NCBI GenBank assembly: GCA_023053545.1
Contig: JAKZAN010000001.1
Location: forward strand, 8,452,565-8,516,564
Source of the DNA: Lepidurus packardi
Taxonomy: Eukaryota > Arthropoda > Branchiopoda > Notostraca > Triopsidae
Direction: 5' to 3'
Length of the DNA stretch: 64,000 nucleotides
Shown here: positions 1 through 13,920 of the stretch, piece after piece
How positions within the stretch are numbered: position 1 is the stretch's first letter
Layout: each line of letters starts with the position of its first letter
The notes under the pieces: generated by a model
Database searches by the model: none
The model's input: the letters and a program-made list of their open reading frames with translations, nothing else
What the model was told of the DNA's origin: nothing
Translations under genes and position numbers: made by a program

Positions 1-683
1 GAAGAGAGGTTTGCCACCCGCCAAGTCTCCGCGAGCCCGGCGACACATCAGCGTGACTTTCCTTATGGAGATCTCATTGCGATGGTGCAGTGTAATCCTC
101 AGGGAGTCCCGCTGAGTTGCTCCGCGTCGTTCAACCTATCCTCGACCACGTATGGCGGGAAAACACGCCCCATTCCCGCTTCCTTCGCTATTGGGGATCC
201 CGGCCTGCGTGAATCGTGCAGTCCCACTCGCCCGGTCCCCGGTTTTGTCGTGCAGGGTGCTAACGAACCTTTTGTTAAACTGAGCGTTAGAGCCCACCTC
301 TGCTGCTCTGCTCAGGACGGGGGCGACCCAGGGCGAAGGCCATTGTTTCTCTTGCCGGCTTGTTTTAGACAGCAAAACAGCAGCAGCACAACACAAACTT
401 GAGCGGGAGCGAGTCAGGTGTAACAAGCCAGCTGGCTCTCGTTTTTCCTTGGGGAAAATATCCTAGTGTTTCCTTTGCTATGGGACTTTGAGCAGAGAAA
501 CCCGCACGTTTAGGTTTGGAAGACGAAGTCTGTCAGTCAGTCGCTTGGTCCCTTGTTGTTGCTTCCTTCCAGTGTCACCGTCGGGAAAACTTCGGGGCAA
601 TTCTTCGTTGACTTTTAACCCGGTGTTGTGAATTTTTGAAAGGTAACACCAAGTTTCCTCCCTTATTGTTCCCTTACCCGTCG
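1..683. other. Upstream region and probable 5' UTR of the Tbx20 gene
   Basis: No protein family is recognisable in this stretch. Short open frames exist on both strands but have no family-like motifs. The stretch directly precedes the first ATG of the T-box gene and probably holds its promoter and 5' UTR. No TATA box or other core element could be assigned with confidence. Confidence 0.5.
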
Positions 684-3600
684 ATGGTGCCCGCGGGGAT
701 GGAAGAAGAAAGCAGTCCAGGAACTGCCGGCGGCGCTATTGCTGCAGCCGCCGTAGCAGTAGCTGCGGCAGCTGCTGCTGCAGCGGTTGTGGATGGTGGA
801 AATGGCTTACGGGCGCGCGCTACAGACTTTTCCATTGCTGCAATTATTGGAAAACATGCCGAAATGGCCGCAGGCCAAGTTTCTAGGAAAAGTCACCTTG
901 CGTCTTCAGGTAAAAACATACAACTCAGCCAAAAAAAAGGAAAATGTAAACAGACCAAGAAAATTGCGCTAGATTTTTTTTAAAGAAATTTAGGGCACTT
1001 TTGAGAAGATTTTAATTGGGGCTGTTTTGTTAAAACATTAGGACGACGGCTGTCTGATAAGGAATGGTTGGAGGTTGATGGTCCTCAAAAGCCTGATTGG
1101 GTGCCACGAACTGGGAGTGAAACTCCTGCGAGTGCTAGTAGTACGCCGTGTTTATCCCCTTTTGCTGGCGAAGGCTCAGGAACGTCAGAAATTGACGTGG
1201 ATGCCGATGAAGACGATGTCTATTTGAATGTGTCGGACTTGAACGGTGAGCCGAAAGACGAACACAATTCGAGTGCGACTTCATCAGAGGACGCTACTAC
1301 CAGAGACAGCGGCAGTAATAGTAATCGTAAAAGTTGTAGCTCGGCTCGCAAAGCGAAACTCAATCCGCGTGTCCAACCGCGCTGCAACTGTGATGAACTC
1401 TTAGGCATTGACTGTCATCTGGAAACCAAAGAATTGTGGGACAAATTCCATGAATTGGGAACAGAAATGATCATCACCAAGACTGGAAGGTGAGTCTTTT
1501 ATTGGCGCTTTGCTCGTCCCAATATTTTGTGCAAGGTTCGTAAAAGGCACACTTTTTTATATATTTTTTCCCTTCTTTTATCCTAGTAAAAGTTATGGAT
1601 TCCTTTTTCTTTGTTCGAGGGAATGTTATTATGAATCGCTTTTGGTTAGATGACACGTGAAACGATTACGCGTCAGACAAGGGCTTAAAAGGTTCAGCTT
1701 CTTATATGTGGTCCTCCGTGACATTTTTGGCTGCAGTTACGGGAATATCCTTTTTCTTCTCTCCCTCAAAATGGGAAAAGAAAAAAGAAAATAATAATAA
1801 TAACTGGAAAGATTGTGGTAGATCACTTTATTTACGCCACACCCCCTGCGATTGGCCATAGCATGTAGAACGCGATAAAAAACATGTATATAGCTTCTTT
1901 TGGTGGATCCCTTTCCCCCACCCACCCCCTTATTGTTACTTTAGGAGGGTTCAGATATATAATCCACCACGATTTTCGGTGGGGAGACAAGGTAATAATA
2001 AAGGAAGCGTGATAAAGTCGTGCAAGAGAGCAGAGACCCATCAAGCCCCACATAGCAGCTTTTTGACAAACGACCAACGACACGGGAACAGCCCAGCGGT
2101 TTTCTGGAAACAAATAGCTCTATAAAAAAAAAGGGCCAAAGACGTCATCTCACTCTCGGAGCAAAAATTACTGACCACAAAAAAAAAGACAAAAAGGACA
2201 GCCGAGCTCCCAAATAGGTAGCCGAATGGCACCACTTGGTAGATATGAGGTTTGCCACGAAATGGCTGCATTTCTGCATATCGACAGCAGAGAAAGCCTC
2301 AGCATATTGTGCACTTAAGGTAACAATAAAATCCCCAGGACCTAAGAAAATGTTTTTTAAAAACGTTTGTAAAAACCTGGACTCTTTTGGGGGTTTTTAG
2401 GACTTTTAGATAAGAGCTCTAACATTTCAGAAGCGAATGTGTAATAATAGGAGGTCCTGTAAACGAATTAAAGGTTGTAAGAAGAGGGGGAGTGTTTTGT
2501 GATGGGTTCAGTTAAAGAGTTCGCAGGATGTAGACAGACTCTCTGTTCCGTGTGTACTCCTTTTCCACCATCATATCCTATATGTGATGGGGAGTTTCTT
2601 TTCTTTCTGTTATGTTGAATTAAGAACACAGAAGGGAGGCCCTTCGTTATATTTCGTTGGTCGAATGTCGTGTTGATGGTATTGTTCGTTTTCGTTGGGT
2701 TCCCGTGGCACACGCTCGTGATTCATTTGTCTACCAACCTAATTACGCATCCTCAGAGAGAAAAAAGTAGGCAAAGCTATTCAGCGGAGAAGGGTTTTTC
2801 GCTAACCGCTGTGCTCCTGTCGTCAAAAACAGAACGGGTTTACTCCCTGTACTGGTTCAAGTGCAGGAAGAGTTTAAGCAACCCCACGGTCATGGCGCTT
2901 TACGGTGCATATGGTATGTGCTTGTTAGGAACTGATTTCCCTATACAAATGAAAAGCTTGGTTTCCATCCATATAATGTGTTTCGCATAGTATACGGATA
3001 CAACTTCTAAGCAACTCTCCCTCTTGGTCGTCGACCGTAACACCGTCATTTAGTTAAGGGACCCTATTTTCCCCCCTTTTTGGATCTGTTTTTCATATAT
3101 TCCAAGAGCTATAATAAGTTGGAAGTTTTATGCGTTCTATGTGTTGTCGTTGCCAGGTTTCCACCGTCCGTGTGGTTTATATGCAATACGTGCACATTAT
3201 ATATATACATGTATACCTATATGCAAGCCTATCACGAGCAAGTGAGGCGCCAAAGTCTTCATTACTGCTCCTTTTTTTACCGGCAAAGAGTGGTACCAAG
3301 TTTCCACAGAAGACTTGATGGTCCCCACACGCAGTATTACAGTGCATATACGAAGACCCTCTGCAGGACACGCCAAGTTGCATGATTGACCCAACTTGTT
3401 ATATATTTACTTGGCTGCTGCCTGTACGAGTTTTGCTGCTCAGCTTATAGCTTTGCCTGGGTGACAATCATTGGGAATTAGGTGCGCTAGCAGAGCTGTG
3501 TGGCTAGGTAAAATATAAAGAGAGGTTAAGGTGATATTTATGAGCCATTGAAAAGACCAAGTCGGGGTCGTTTATAACCTTCTAATACATTGTACTCACC

Positions 3601-6600
3601 TTTTCCACCGTTATAAGTTGGTCACGCGGTAATGGAACCATTAGCCATCTCTCTGCGTACCCCAAACTTTTCTTAGAGGAAACGGATAAAGATTCACTCA
3701 CTAATCCCTTTTTCGGTAGTTAAATTTTGAAGCTCAAGCTTAATCCACGCTGAGATCTCATTCTGTTGATTAACAGAATCGAGAAGAAAGACAATCGCAG
3801 CTCTTCGTGTTTGGATGAGAGACGGAGTTTTCTCCACGCTCGCGGCATCCTTTTCAACGTGTTGAGTTGTGCTGTGATCCGAATTAGGTTGTAACACGCA
3901 TCGAGGCGATTTATTTATATGTATTCGTTCTAACTGATGCTGGGGTTTTGTGGGAGGAGAACAAGGGCAATGAGGTCTTTCTCATCTCGACGAGTTTCTA
4001 GTTTTGTGTTCAAAGACTTAATATACGATGGGGAGGATTCGTGAAGGTATCCCAAGTTTTCATCGAGTTAGGCCCTCGCGACAAATAAATACAATGCTTT
4101 CCCAAGGAGGAGGCAATACCGAGACCCGAAACACCCGTGTATCCCTTTAGCACGTTATAGTTTCTGTTTCGGTTTAATAAGTCGTAAACACAAATTCCGA
4201 ATTGGCGTTTCCTTGTACTTGCCCTTACCGGCTCACTAATTATGGGTGCGAAGAGTTGGGGGGAAATGAGCGAGTTAAAGAGTTGCTGCGAGTCGTAAAA
4301 TGGGACACGAATTCAATGGAGTTTTTATGGCTCCGTCGTAGTTTAACCAATGTTGTGTTAATATCTGCGCTGCTTTTTCATTGCTTACGAGCTTTAAGTT
4401 GGCATTCACAACCGTTGCAGCCCTTCGCATGTACATTGGCAATAGCTATGTATGTGTCTAAGTGTTAAGCTATCTCTTGTTACGCTAATATGCCCTGCGC
4501 TGCAGTTGCAGAAAACAGCCGCGTAATTGCACTAACTACTTAGCCCCCCCCCCCCCCTCCTGCAGTGTCAGTGTTTACACAAACAAGCCTGCTCTGTATG
4601 ACGTTTTGTGTAGCCGCTTTCTGCCACAATTAATAGTTGTGTAAGCACAAGCATCCTTGCTTTTTATGGCGCCTTATTATTGCATTCGTGCTGAGCGTAA
4701 AATTTTCACAAATTCAGTACTGTGAGCCAGAGGTTCCTGCCTTTTTTGTGTTATTTTTTTTTTGCGCTCACCTGTGAAATTTAACCAATTTGCTGATTCA
4801 CGAATGAGGGGATTTATTTACTTTTTCTTTTGACAATAACATTTATTTTTTAATTTCGTTCTGCTGTAACAGGAGAATGTTCCCAACTGTGCGAGTTACG
4901 TTTTCCGGCTTGGGCTTGATCAGACCCGAGTCAGCCAATCCTTCCGTACGGTACATCGTTCTCTTAGATGTAGTCGCAGTGGATTCGAAGAGATACCGAT
5001 ACGCATACCACCGATCTTCCTGGCTCGTAGCTGGCAAAGCTGATCCTCCTGCACCGGCGAGACTGTACGCTCATCCGGACTCTCCGTTCACGGCTGAGCA
5101 GCTTCGCAAACAAGTCATTTCCTTCGAGAAAGTGAAGCTGACGAATAACGAAATGGATAAAGGCGCCCAAGTACGTTATTCGATTTCCTTACGTGTGAAA
5201 AGATATATTAATACTCAGCGAAAAAGTATCAAATTGAGGGGAAAAAGAAGACGAAATTATCCCCCTTGAAAAAAGAAGCATATCACCCGTATATTCTTGT
5301 TCCGGTTGAACTTATGTATAGTTCGTTAGAGAAGGAAGCGGTGACCTGTGACAGTCCAACCACTTCGTCTTGTCTTCTTGTGGCCTTTGAAAGCAAATTC
5401 ACTTGGAGATGAAAGAAGAAGAAGCTCTGTGGCATGATGTGTGTGACGACAAGTACTACAACTTGAGACCGAGACAGTTTCTAAAGGGGAGCCGAAGAGG
5501 ACCGAGTGTTACTCAAGCTTGGAGTGTACTACATGAGACCACCCAAGCAACCACAAGCACACCCAGCTCACACGTTTTTTTTAACACCCTCATTAAGAAA
5601 AAGAGTCTCCGACGTCCCTTTGCACATGTTCTTGTAGATTACAAGTGCAGAGACAACCAGAATGAGACCACCAACTTTCATGCATGAGACTTTGTCAAGT
5701 TCTTGAGTATGTAATATGCGAGACAAGAGTCAAAGAAATAATATTTTTCTTCCGTTTTTTTTTACGGTCTCGTTTTGGTATTTAGATAGTGCTCAATTCT
5801 ATGCATCGTTACCAACCCCGAGTTCATTTGGTGAAACGCAGGGAAGGAATGCAAGGACATCCCATCACAGATCTAGAATTGGAGCAATTTCGGACCTACG
5901 TTTATCCCGAGACCGTCTTCACGGCAGTGACGGCATACCAAAATCAACTAGTAAGTATTCATCAACTGGTGAAAACAAGCATTATTATTTTTTTGTTTGT
6001 TTGTTTGGTACCCCTGAGAGGTTTGCATTTCTGTGCGTTGTAAAAAAGCGCCACCTTTTGTAATTGTTAGAACAATTCAGTTTTTCGTTTTAAAGGGAGT
6101 GGGGTATGGATTCTTTTTTGGGGGGATTTTTTGGATTTTACCACCCCTCGGCTTCACACCTGAAAGATATGTAAGAACCCGAGTTTACGACTTCGACCTG
6201 AGTTGCAGTACAACGTGCGAGGTCGATGATGTGGTGTCGCGTGCGGTGGGCGACATGATATATAATTATTCTGAAAGGGGTTGCATGGCAGCGAGCAGGA
6301 GAACGGTTTTGAGTTCGGTTAGAGTTATTTAGAACCTCGCTTTTACTGCGTACCTTTAAAGGGTTAAAACTTGGTGACGCTGGAACTGGGAAGAGTTTTT
6401 TTACGACTCTATTGGACTCCAGTTGTGTGCCTGACAAGTCCCTGTGCTGGGGGAATCTTCCCCATTGACCAAGGCGACCGCTGCGTCAAATAGAGTTGGA
6501 TGGCATGCAAGAGTGGTCGAGTTCAATATAACTTCAGCTCCACACTTGCGCTGTTGGAGCACAGGGTAATTGAATCGTGCTATTCGGCGAGCCCAGCCAC

Positions 6601-8061
6601 ACCACAGCGAAAGGTTTATTAGCTGTATAATAGCTTCACCTTTAGGACTTCCCGTAGGGCATTTCTTGGTCGACCGCGATCTTTTATGAAACATATACGA
6701 GTCCCAATAAAATACTATCGATTCGCTTTCTTGGATTGAGACGTCTTTCTCGCCTTTTACAATGTCCCTTTTTATTATAAGAATGTTATTCTATAGCTTT
6801 TTTGTTTTGTTTTGTGCTCTCATGGTTATTTTTGCAGATCACCAAGCTGAAGATTGATAGCAATCCTTTCGCCAAAGGATTTCGCGACTCTTCCCGTCTC
6901 ACAGATTTTGATCGGTAAGTCATCTTGCGGTGTTCCCCAATTGTGTCAGTGTGTTTTCGCAATGCGCACATGCGGCTTTAGTATACGCTAATTGACGTAC
7001 ATGTGCCGCTAATATTGACTGACGGGTCCTTTGGCTTTTCGGCCGGGAAGTCGGAGCATTTGGTGGGTGGTATCACACTTTCGGTTATTCGATACTCAGC
7101 TCCGGGATGTCGGGCAACTACAGGATCTTGTATATTAAGTCCTTTCTTGTCTTCATTTACCGATCTCTATTTTCCTCTGGCACGCATCAGTTTTGGCTTG
7201 CTTTTGTCTATAGCTTTGTCTAGCCTTCCAAGTAGAGTGAAGTGGAAATCACGTCACTATTACCCGCGCCTGCCTGCCTGTTCCTTTTTTTGCCAGCCAA
7301 ATGCTTTGAGTACACTTTGCTGTTAATATTCTAAAGATAGATAGATCAAGAGACGTATATACCCGGATGTTTTCAAAACTCTGATTCCCGTTCTCAGCGA
7401 TCCATCGATGGACGGCTTTTCCATGGACTCACACCCGTATTTCCGTTCGCCGCTGCGCCTAGTATCGGATGCAGAATTAGAAGCCAATGCTTCAGCTGGA
7501 CTCTTTAGCGAAAAAGCCCGTGCACTGGGTCTATGGCCATCGCCGGAAGGCAATGTAGCGCGTTTGCCGATGGGCATGGGTCTGCCGGGTATGGGAAGTT
7601 CTGCAGAAGCAGCTGCCGTGGTGAGAAGCCACGCCCCTTTCTCTTTCAGCCAGCTCTACGCGTTACAGCAGCAAAACCAGCGAGGAATTACAACGCCCAC
7701 TTCGACTTCACCGGTAGGCGTGGGGCCTGGCTCACTACCGTGGCAATTACAGACCGCCCACTGGTGGAATCAATGGATGAACGTGGGACTCGCTTCGTTA
7801 CATCCTTTAACTGGTTCCTTGGGTCCATTGGGCTTGTTGGGCTTGTCTCAAGGGAACCCTGCAGCCATTGCTGCAGTGCCATCGAGCAGACATTCAGCCT
7901 TCCCGGGGCCAGTCCATAATCACCTGCTGAACGTATCTGCTTCTACAGCCCATCCAGCAGCTGCCTCCGAACGGTATTCTCCCTACATCATACCCAAACG
8001 AGAGTTGTCGCCTGGCAACAATAAGTCTTCGGATTGTGCGCCGAATAGTACACAAGGCTAG
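684..8061 (+). CDS. Tbx20: T-box transcription factor, Tbx20-type, six exons, complete
   Basis: Nuclear DNA-binding transcription factor. Exons by splice site and phase: 684-909, 1042-1489, 4873-5170, 5786-5950, 6838-6914, 7398-8061, giving 625 codons plus a TAG stop. The first in-frame ATG is 684; only a TTG lies further up. Residues 20-36 are alanine-rich. Residues 49-56 read FSIAAIIG, an Eh1-type Groucho-binding motif at the place where vertebrate TBX20 has FSIAALM. The T-box spans about residues 202-400. Its start ([20 protein letters not shown]) and end ([20 protein letters not shown], then FRDSSRLTD) match TBX20 more closely than Tbx1, Tbx15 or Tbx2/3 as I remember them. Every exon join restores a conserved T-box string, for example GRRMFP across exons 2/3. 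The C-terminal 220 residues are not recognisable. Orthology is inferred from motif memory, not a tree. Confidence 0.93.
1490..4872 (+). other. Intron 2 of Tbx20 (3.4 kb), no gene seen
   Basis: The donor GTGAGT follows the AG of a split arginine codon and the acceptor is TAACAG. No convincing coding region is present on either strand. There is a run of 14 C at 4544-4557. Introns 3 (5171-5785), 4 (5951-6837) and 5 (6915-7397) also hold nothing recognisable. Intron 3 has several ATGAGACCAC-like words between 5460 and 5690, without clear tandem structure. Confidence 0.7.
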
Positions 8062-8503
8062 TTTTTTTTAGTTTTTAGTTTTTATTATATTATTATTATT
8101 AATATTTTTATCATTATGGTTTGTAAAAATTGAGCTGCAAAAGTTTTGCAATTTCGATACTTTAGGAGGCGGTGTCAAAGCAAATGAAGTTCTTAAATGA
8201 AGCAGCTTTGTGGTAGTTCGGGCATTAGTTTACAAAAACACAAACAGACAAACAACCCCAGATTGAAACTGTGATGCTTTGAGGAATCTGCTGTGCAATA
8301 ATAACGCAGAACTTCAGAAAATGCGTTTTAACTGTATACATTAACCCCTTCAGGACCCTTCAGTGCGGCCCTTGTACAAGTAAATGTGCAATCTGATGAT
8401 GCGCCACGCATCAGCATTGAAAAGGGACATTTACTGTGTAGTAGCGGAGAGATCCGTGTGAGCTCACGTCATAGAGCCCACGCATATCCATTGAATTTAT
8501 GTA

Positions 8504-8509
8504 AATAAA
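8504..8509 (+). promoter_or_regulatory. Candidate polyadenylation signal AATAAA for Tbx20
   Basis: A canonical AATAAA hexamer lies about 440 bp after the Tbx20 stop, in AT-rich sequence. It is assigned only by position and motif; transcript ends are unknown. Confidence 0.4.
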
Positions 8510-10198
8510 AAGCCGTCTGTCCTATGTATAGCTCTATCCACTGTATTTTTCTTTTCTTTTTTTAAGAAAATAAGTGAGATAACGGCTTGGGGGAATGAAG
8601 TATTTGAGATCCCTTAAAAGAGAGATTTCTTTTCAACAAGCGTAAAAAGGGGCCAACAGCAGGAAACTTTTCTTGGCTCATTGGGGCAGTTTGGACAGGC
8701 ATTCTTTTGTGTTATTCGTTCAACTCCTCCTACCCTGCTGCTCTGAGTTCCGGGGAGTAAAAAGAAAAGAAAATCAAGGCGAGAAGTAGTAGTATAAACC
8801 CTTGGCGTGGCATGCTGCGACGAAGTGCAGGAGTCCAGCAAGGCATGTAAGTACTCGGACTAAAGGAAAGCAACACAATTGCCTGGCTGATGATGTAGTC
8901 TAAAAAGACGGGCGATGGAGCCCCAAGTCCGAAAAAGACCACCCAGCGTCATCGTCCATTTAATTACTTTTGTTGGTGGCGTGATAATGGACTTTGCACG
9001 ATGAGGGTCCCGCGCGTCTATACATCAAGCCTTTTGCGTTTACCAGCTATATAACGCCGTAGCAGGTTTGCGTGGCTGCCCATCACATCCACAAACCGCA
9101 GGATTCTCTCGCCCGGGCCCGGCATCTCATGTATTGCCTCAACATCGAGGTCATGAAGGAGGTTAACCCAGTAATCAAGCAAACCTCTTCGTCCTCCCCG
9201 TTTTCATATTATTGTGTATCCTTTACCAAGTGGAGCGCAATGTAGCAGCTCTAGCAAACGTCTTTTTCGTTTTAATTAAACCAACAACACCGAAGTCTTT
9301 AACTTTACCTTCGTTTGTCTATTATTTTTTTTGGTTGATTTTTTCAGTCTACAGCAAAATTATACGTTTAGATTATCAAGGACATAAAAAGATCTCCGCT
9401 ATGCGTTGTTGGCATTCTTATTGTATTTCTATTTTCTTTATTTTCTTTTTTTTAAAAACAATTTATAGATCCAAAAAGTTTGTAGGACCCTAGTGAGGTA
9501 AATGTTGACAGATTGAAGAGAGATTTCCGATATTTCTTCCAAACAAGATAGGGCTATGATGACCCCCCGTGGATTTCCCCAACAGAAAACGGGCGGCCGC
9601 TCTCTTATGAAGTTGACCTGGGGTCAGTCGAGCCAATTCGCTTTTAGCCCGCCTACATACAAGATGACATATAGTACCGGCCCACCATGAGCGTACAGTG
9701 CACAAGCAAGTTTGGTAAACGGAAGTGACACTTGTAAGTCCGTTGAAATTAGCCCAGATTTCTCGTACGAAAGGGTCTCGCTAGAAGTGGAAGTCAAGAA
9801 GGCGTGAAACGACTCTGAAATCCCCCCTTGTTCATCTGTCTGAACTTGGCTACAAATTTGGCGTTCATCAAGCACATCTTAAGGGAGATCCGGTTGCCCT
9901 TAACATACCGCTAGGGACCATGTATTCCCTTCCGACCATGTTGTGGAGGCGGTTGTTTTTTAACTCGCTTGCCGGTGGTCCTTACACTTTGGCCCATTAT
10001 TGCTATCGAAGATGCGATGTTGATGCGGGGCAGAGAGAGCCGCAGTTATGCCGTCAACTCTCATGGGCTCTTCTTTTTTTAGGTCTGGAGGTAAGCCGAG
10101 TGTGAGTTGCATGCAAAGGTGTCATAAATCAAGAGGCGGCAACGTTTTGCCGACCTGGCTATGTATAAGACCCAGGTGAGAAAATGAGTGCCGACATT

Positions 10199-10216
10199 GG
10201 GGGGGGGGGGGGGGGG
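10199..10216. repeat. Poly-G tract
   Basis: A run of about 18 G residues, followed by GAGGGGG. It is a simple homopolymer whose assembled length may be unreliable. Confidence 0.9.
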
Positions 10217-10461
10217 AGGGGGATGCTCGACGGTTTTCCTAAAAGCCCTGCCCGCTGAAAGAAAAGAAAATTTTCCCTTATTTACTTCCCGTTTTTATTG
10301 AGGTCTGAAATAGTTTTGATAGTCAGATAAAACCGCAGACGGCTTGTTAGCTTTTCACCGAGAATGTGAGCATGCAAAGCTCGCTTCCCTAGAGATTTAT
10401 CTTTTTATAAAACTAATTTATGTGTTAGATGTTTCTTTTATTATGTGTGTGGCGAAAAGGG

Positions 10462-10462
<1 letters not shown>

Positions 10463-10498
<36 letters not shown>
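10463..10498. repeat. Poly-T tract, about 36 nt
   Basis: An uninterrupted run of T. It could be the reverse-oriented A-tail of an old retroelement, but no element body is recognisable next to it. Confidence 0.9.
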
Positions 10499-10499
<1 letters not shown>

Positions 10500-13149
10500 G
10501 TTCAGTGACTAAAATCAGTTGGGTGATGAGGTCGCGCTGTTCGTCTGGAGTTTTTCAATGTCCAAGAACCTTGATAACTGTATGTGGAAATGTAACGCAC
10601 GTAAGGTATTACAATACTTGTTATTAACAATAAGCTGAAGAGTCGTTGGTTGCAGAGCACGTTGTATTTAATAAATTGAAAAAGTTGTTCGGTTCTCTTC
10701 TTTGATGGATTGATTTACAATCAGTTTAAGGGGCTGCTTGGTGTGGGAGGTTTTGTGGCTCGTAACTTGTGGCCAGATACGATACCACACCATTATTTCC
10801 CGGCGCCAGAATACGTTAAGAGGACTGTACACCCCGGGCCCCCGTAACAAATTCTTAAATACTTTTATCATCATCAAGTACTTTTGCACTCCTCTTTTTC
10901 AGAGTTGATGAGGTTCTGCCCACTTGGACCAGCCTTCTCTTGTATTAAACTACAGCTCCGCAAAGAAGTCCTGCAGCCTGATGAATTACCCAACCACTTG
11001 TCGACAGCTGAAATTACCAGCAAGCCTTTTTTTTCGGTCAATTCTCGTTCCTTTTCCTTGTAGAGCGTTTTCTGTTCATTTTCTTTTCATTTGAGTTATT
11101 CTTTTGTGTCAGAGAACAAGCTCAGATGCTTACAGTACAGTATATCTGACACCGCTATATGATATCTCACCCAACAAAACGACATTTAAAAAAGCAGACT
11201 TGGATTTGTAAATGAAAAAAAGATATAGCTTACGGATGGGCAGTAAATAGGAGCGAACGGCTGTTAAAAATTTGCAGGTTACTGAAAATTGTATATTTAA
11301 AGGTTACTAAATTATTATCGTGGCAGTAGTCTGCAGGGCAATCAAGCAGCCTTTTGTTCCACCTCCTTAACCACATGTCGGCACAGGCAAGCTCATACTT
11401 CTTCCGTTGAAAAGAATTGAGTCCTTTTTTGCGTCGAGCAAGTTGCCTTAATTTGCCTCCTAAGCCCACAAGCCAAAGCCACACACCACACCACATGTGG
11501 CTTGGAGCCTTCGTTCTCATCATCGTCATCCAGCGCTAATTAACTCTCACGTCTTACGTCCTTTTTAGCACCATGGAAGAAAGAGAGCCTCTTCCAGCTC
11601 GGCACTCAAAAAAGTATTCTTAAAGAACTGTGCGCATCCTCTTGGTTACATCCCTTCTTTTTTTTTTCTTTTTTAAAACCAACACCCAAGTCCCCGCAGC
11701 CAAAGTTTTGAAGCCCCCTTACCCACTATCACCACAGATAGATTACGCGCTGTATAAACAGTCATAATTCACCACCAGGGTACCTGCAATGGCGCTATTG
11801 TTATACCATATGCAGCTTAAATTAACCCAACACTATGTGGAGTTCTGGTTGCGTTACTTATTCTCATACTTTTAGCACCTTCATCTGGCACATCACTAGA
11901 TTTTCATTAGCAAGTAACCCCTTGTGCGTTTTTTGTAATCTCTTTCTTTAGACACTATTTTTTCTTTTGTGGAGTCTGGGAAATTGTTCAGGCATTAGAG
12001 ACCTGAACGTTAGCATAAAATAGAGCTTTTTTATTGCTCCGCTCCAAGTTATGACATCGGAGAGGAAAGTAGCAAGTAAGAGATGCTGAGTTGAGAGAAG
12101 AATTCCGCTTAAGAGTATGTCTGTCATCGAAGTTAGGAGCGAAAGCCAAGATTCTTTGCTCCAAAGTGTTACAAACTTGATGGCAGAGGGTGACAGTGAG
12201 CGTGGACGTCGTTTTTGGAGCATCTTTGCTAGAGACGCCCCATCCACATCCTTTTTCCTCATGCCAATTCTAACGTCTCGTCATCTTGCGTAGCGGTGCA
12301 AACTTACTTTGGCATGTTTACGAGGCCCGATGACTCCGGAAGTCATCCGTAGCCATGCTGAGCTGTCGTCTTTTCTTAAAAGTGTAAATGCAAGCGCCTT
12401 AGCACTGCCTTACTGGCTACAAGGCATACGTCGCTGTGGATGAGCGTCTTGTGAGGTCCACATATGCAAAGTGCATATGTGTGTGACACTTACACACTCC
12501 ACGTTCTCTTTTATCCCCCATTCCGCCTCCCCTTCACAAGAAAGGAAAGATAGCAGGACAGAAGTAAATTTAGCCACCCATGTTGCAAAGAAGGCTCATA
12601 TAGTCAAGCGACGATACTTGAAACCTTAAACCCACACTTACACTGCCACTTTTCTCAAGTTGGCGCCCATTTTGCCTCTTTTTCTTCTTATCGAAAATTA
12701 AATAGGATTCCCTAAGACGTCAATTGGTTATCAATAATCAATAGACATTCTTTTCTTGAAGCTCATGATAGTAATAACGGATTTTTGTAAGCGTTTTCTT
12801 CAATTTAAACAATTCACTTAGGCGTATGAAAGTACGTCCAGCCCTATGGGAATAAGCTTGGGTTACATGACACTTTCATTGTTGATCCGGGTGGTAAAAG
12901 TCGCTCTTTAAAAGCAGGCAACTGGCCTCTTCAAGAGCAGAAAGAGTTGAGAAACGTGTGTATATAGATCCTGTCACAAGGGTAAGAAATGAAGTTTAAA
13001 AAAGAAGGTGGGGGGTTATCGTGAGACTTTGATAAAAGCGAGAAAGCGTGCGAGCCTGTTTGGCGCGCCTAGATAGGTGCCTGAGTATCGGACGAGACCT
13101 AAGCATGGAGACGCGACGTCTATATACCCTGAATAGCTCAGTTTCATAT

Positions 13150-13185
13150 TTATATATATATATATATATATAAAATATATACTAG
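13150..13185. repeat. (TA)n microsatellite
   Basis: Alternating TA dinucleotides continuing into AT-rich sequence. This is simple low-complexity DNA. Confidence 0.85.
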
Positions 13186-13779
13186 AGGTCAAAAAAACAA
13201 AAAAGAAAGTGTTGCATGCATGGGAGAAAATGTTGGGCCGACACAAGTCGCTCGACGACGCCGTAGTCGACGGGTTGATGGTGTGGCATTCCGATCGCTC
13301 GACAGACTCCTCCACTTTACTTGCTGTTAACCTGCAAGCTGTTGGCGGACGCGGCGATCAGCGCTATCTCTGCCGCCTGGCGCGGCATAACTGCAGCGGG
13401 ATCTCGTCTTAAGTCTCTTTAGCTGAAAATAGGTACACGTGAAAAGATTTAAGGTGTCAGTTTTCTCCAACTTTTCTTCTTGCTTTCCGGACGCGCTATA
13501 ACTTAGCACTAAGAAGCCAGATGCTCGATAACAACTAAATGTTCTGCTCCTGCTCGGATGCTGCAAGGAACCTGCCTTCCCATGCAGCACACGTGCCAAA
13601 TGTCCCACAGATTTTCCTTCTTTTATGTTTACGAAGATGATCCAGCTTAAAGCTGACTGGAAATAGTCTAGAACCTTCTTTTCAGTTTTTACTTTTTAAT
13701 GAAGGTCAAGTACCAAAGCTTGTTATTATCTTTTGTCGAATACGAAATGTTTATTTGGAATCATTTACACATACAGTAT

Positions 13780-13920
13780 ATTTTGACTTATTTCTGGGTT
13801 GTTTCTGGGTTGTTTATATATATTGTTTTATATTGTTTATATTGTTGTTTATATATATTGTTGTATATTCTTTCTGTATAATATATATTGTTTATTGTAA
13901 TATATATTGTTTCTGGGTTT
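13780..13920. repeat. AT-rich tandem low-complexity block
   Basis: Repeated variants of TATATATTGTTT and GTTTCTGGGTT, the latter at both ends of the block. It looks like imperfect tandem expansion rather than coding sequence. Confidence 0.7.
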
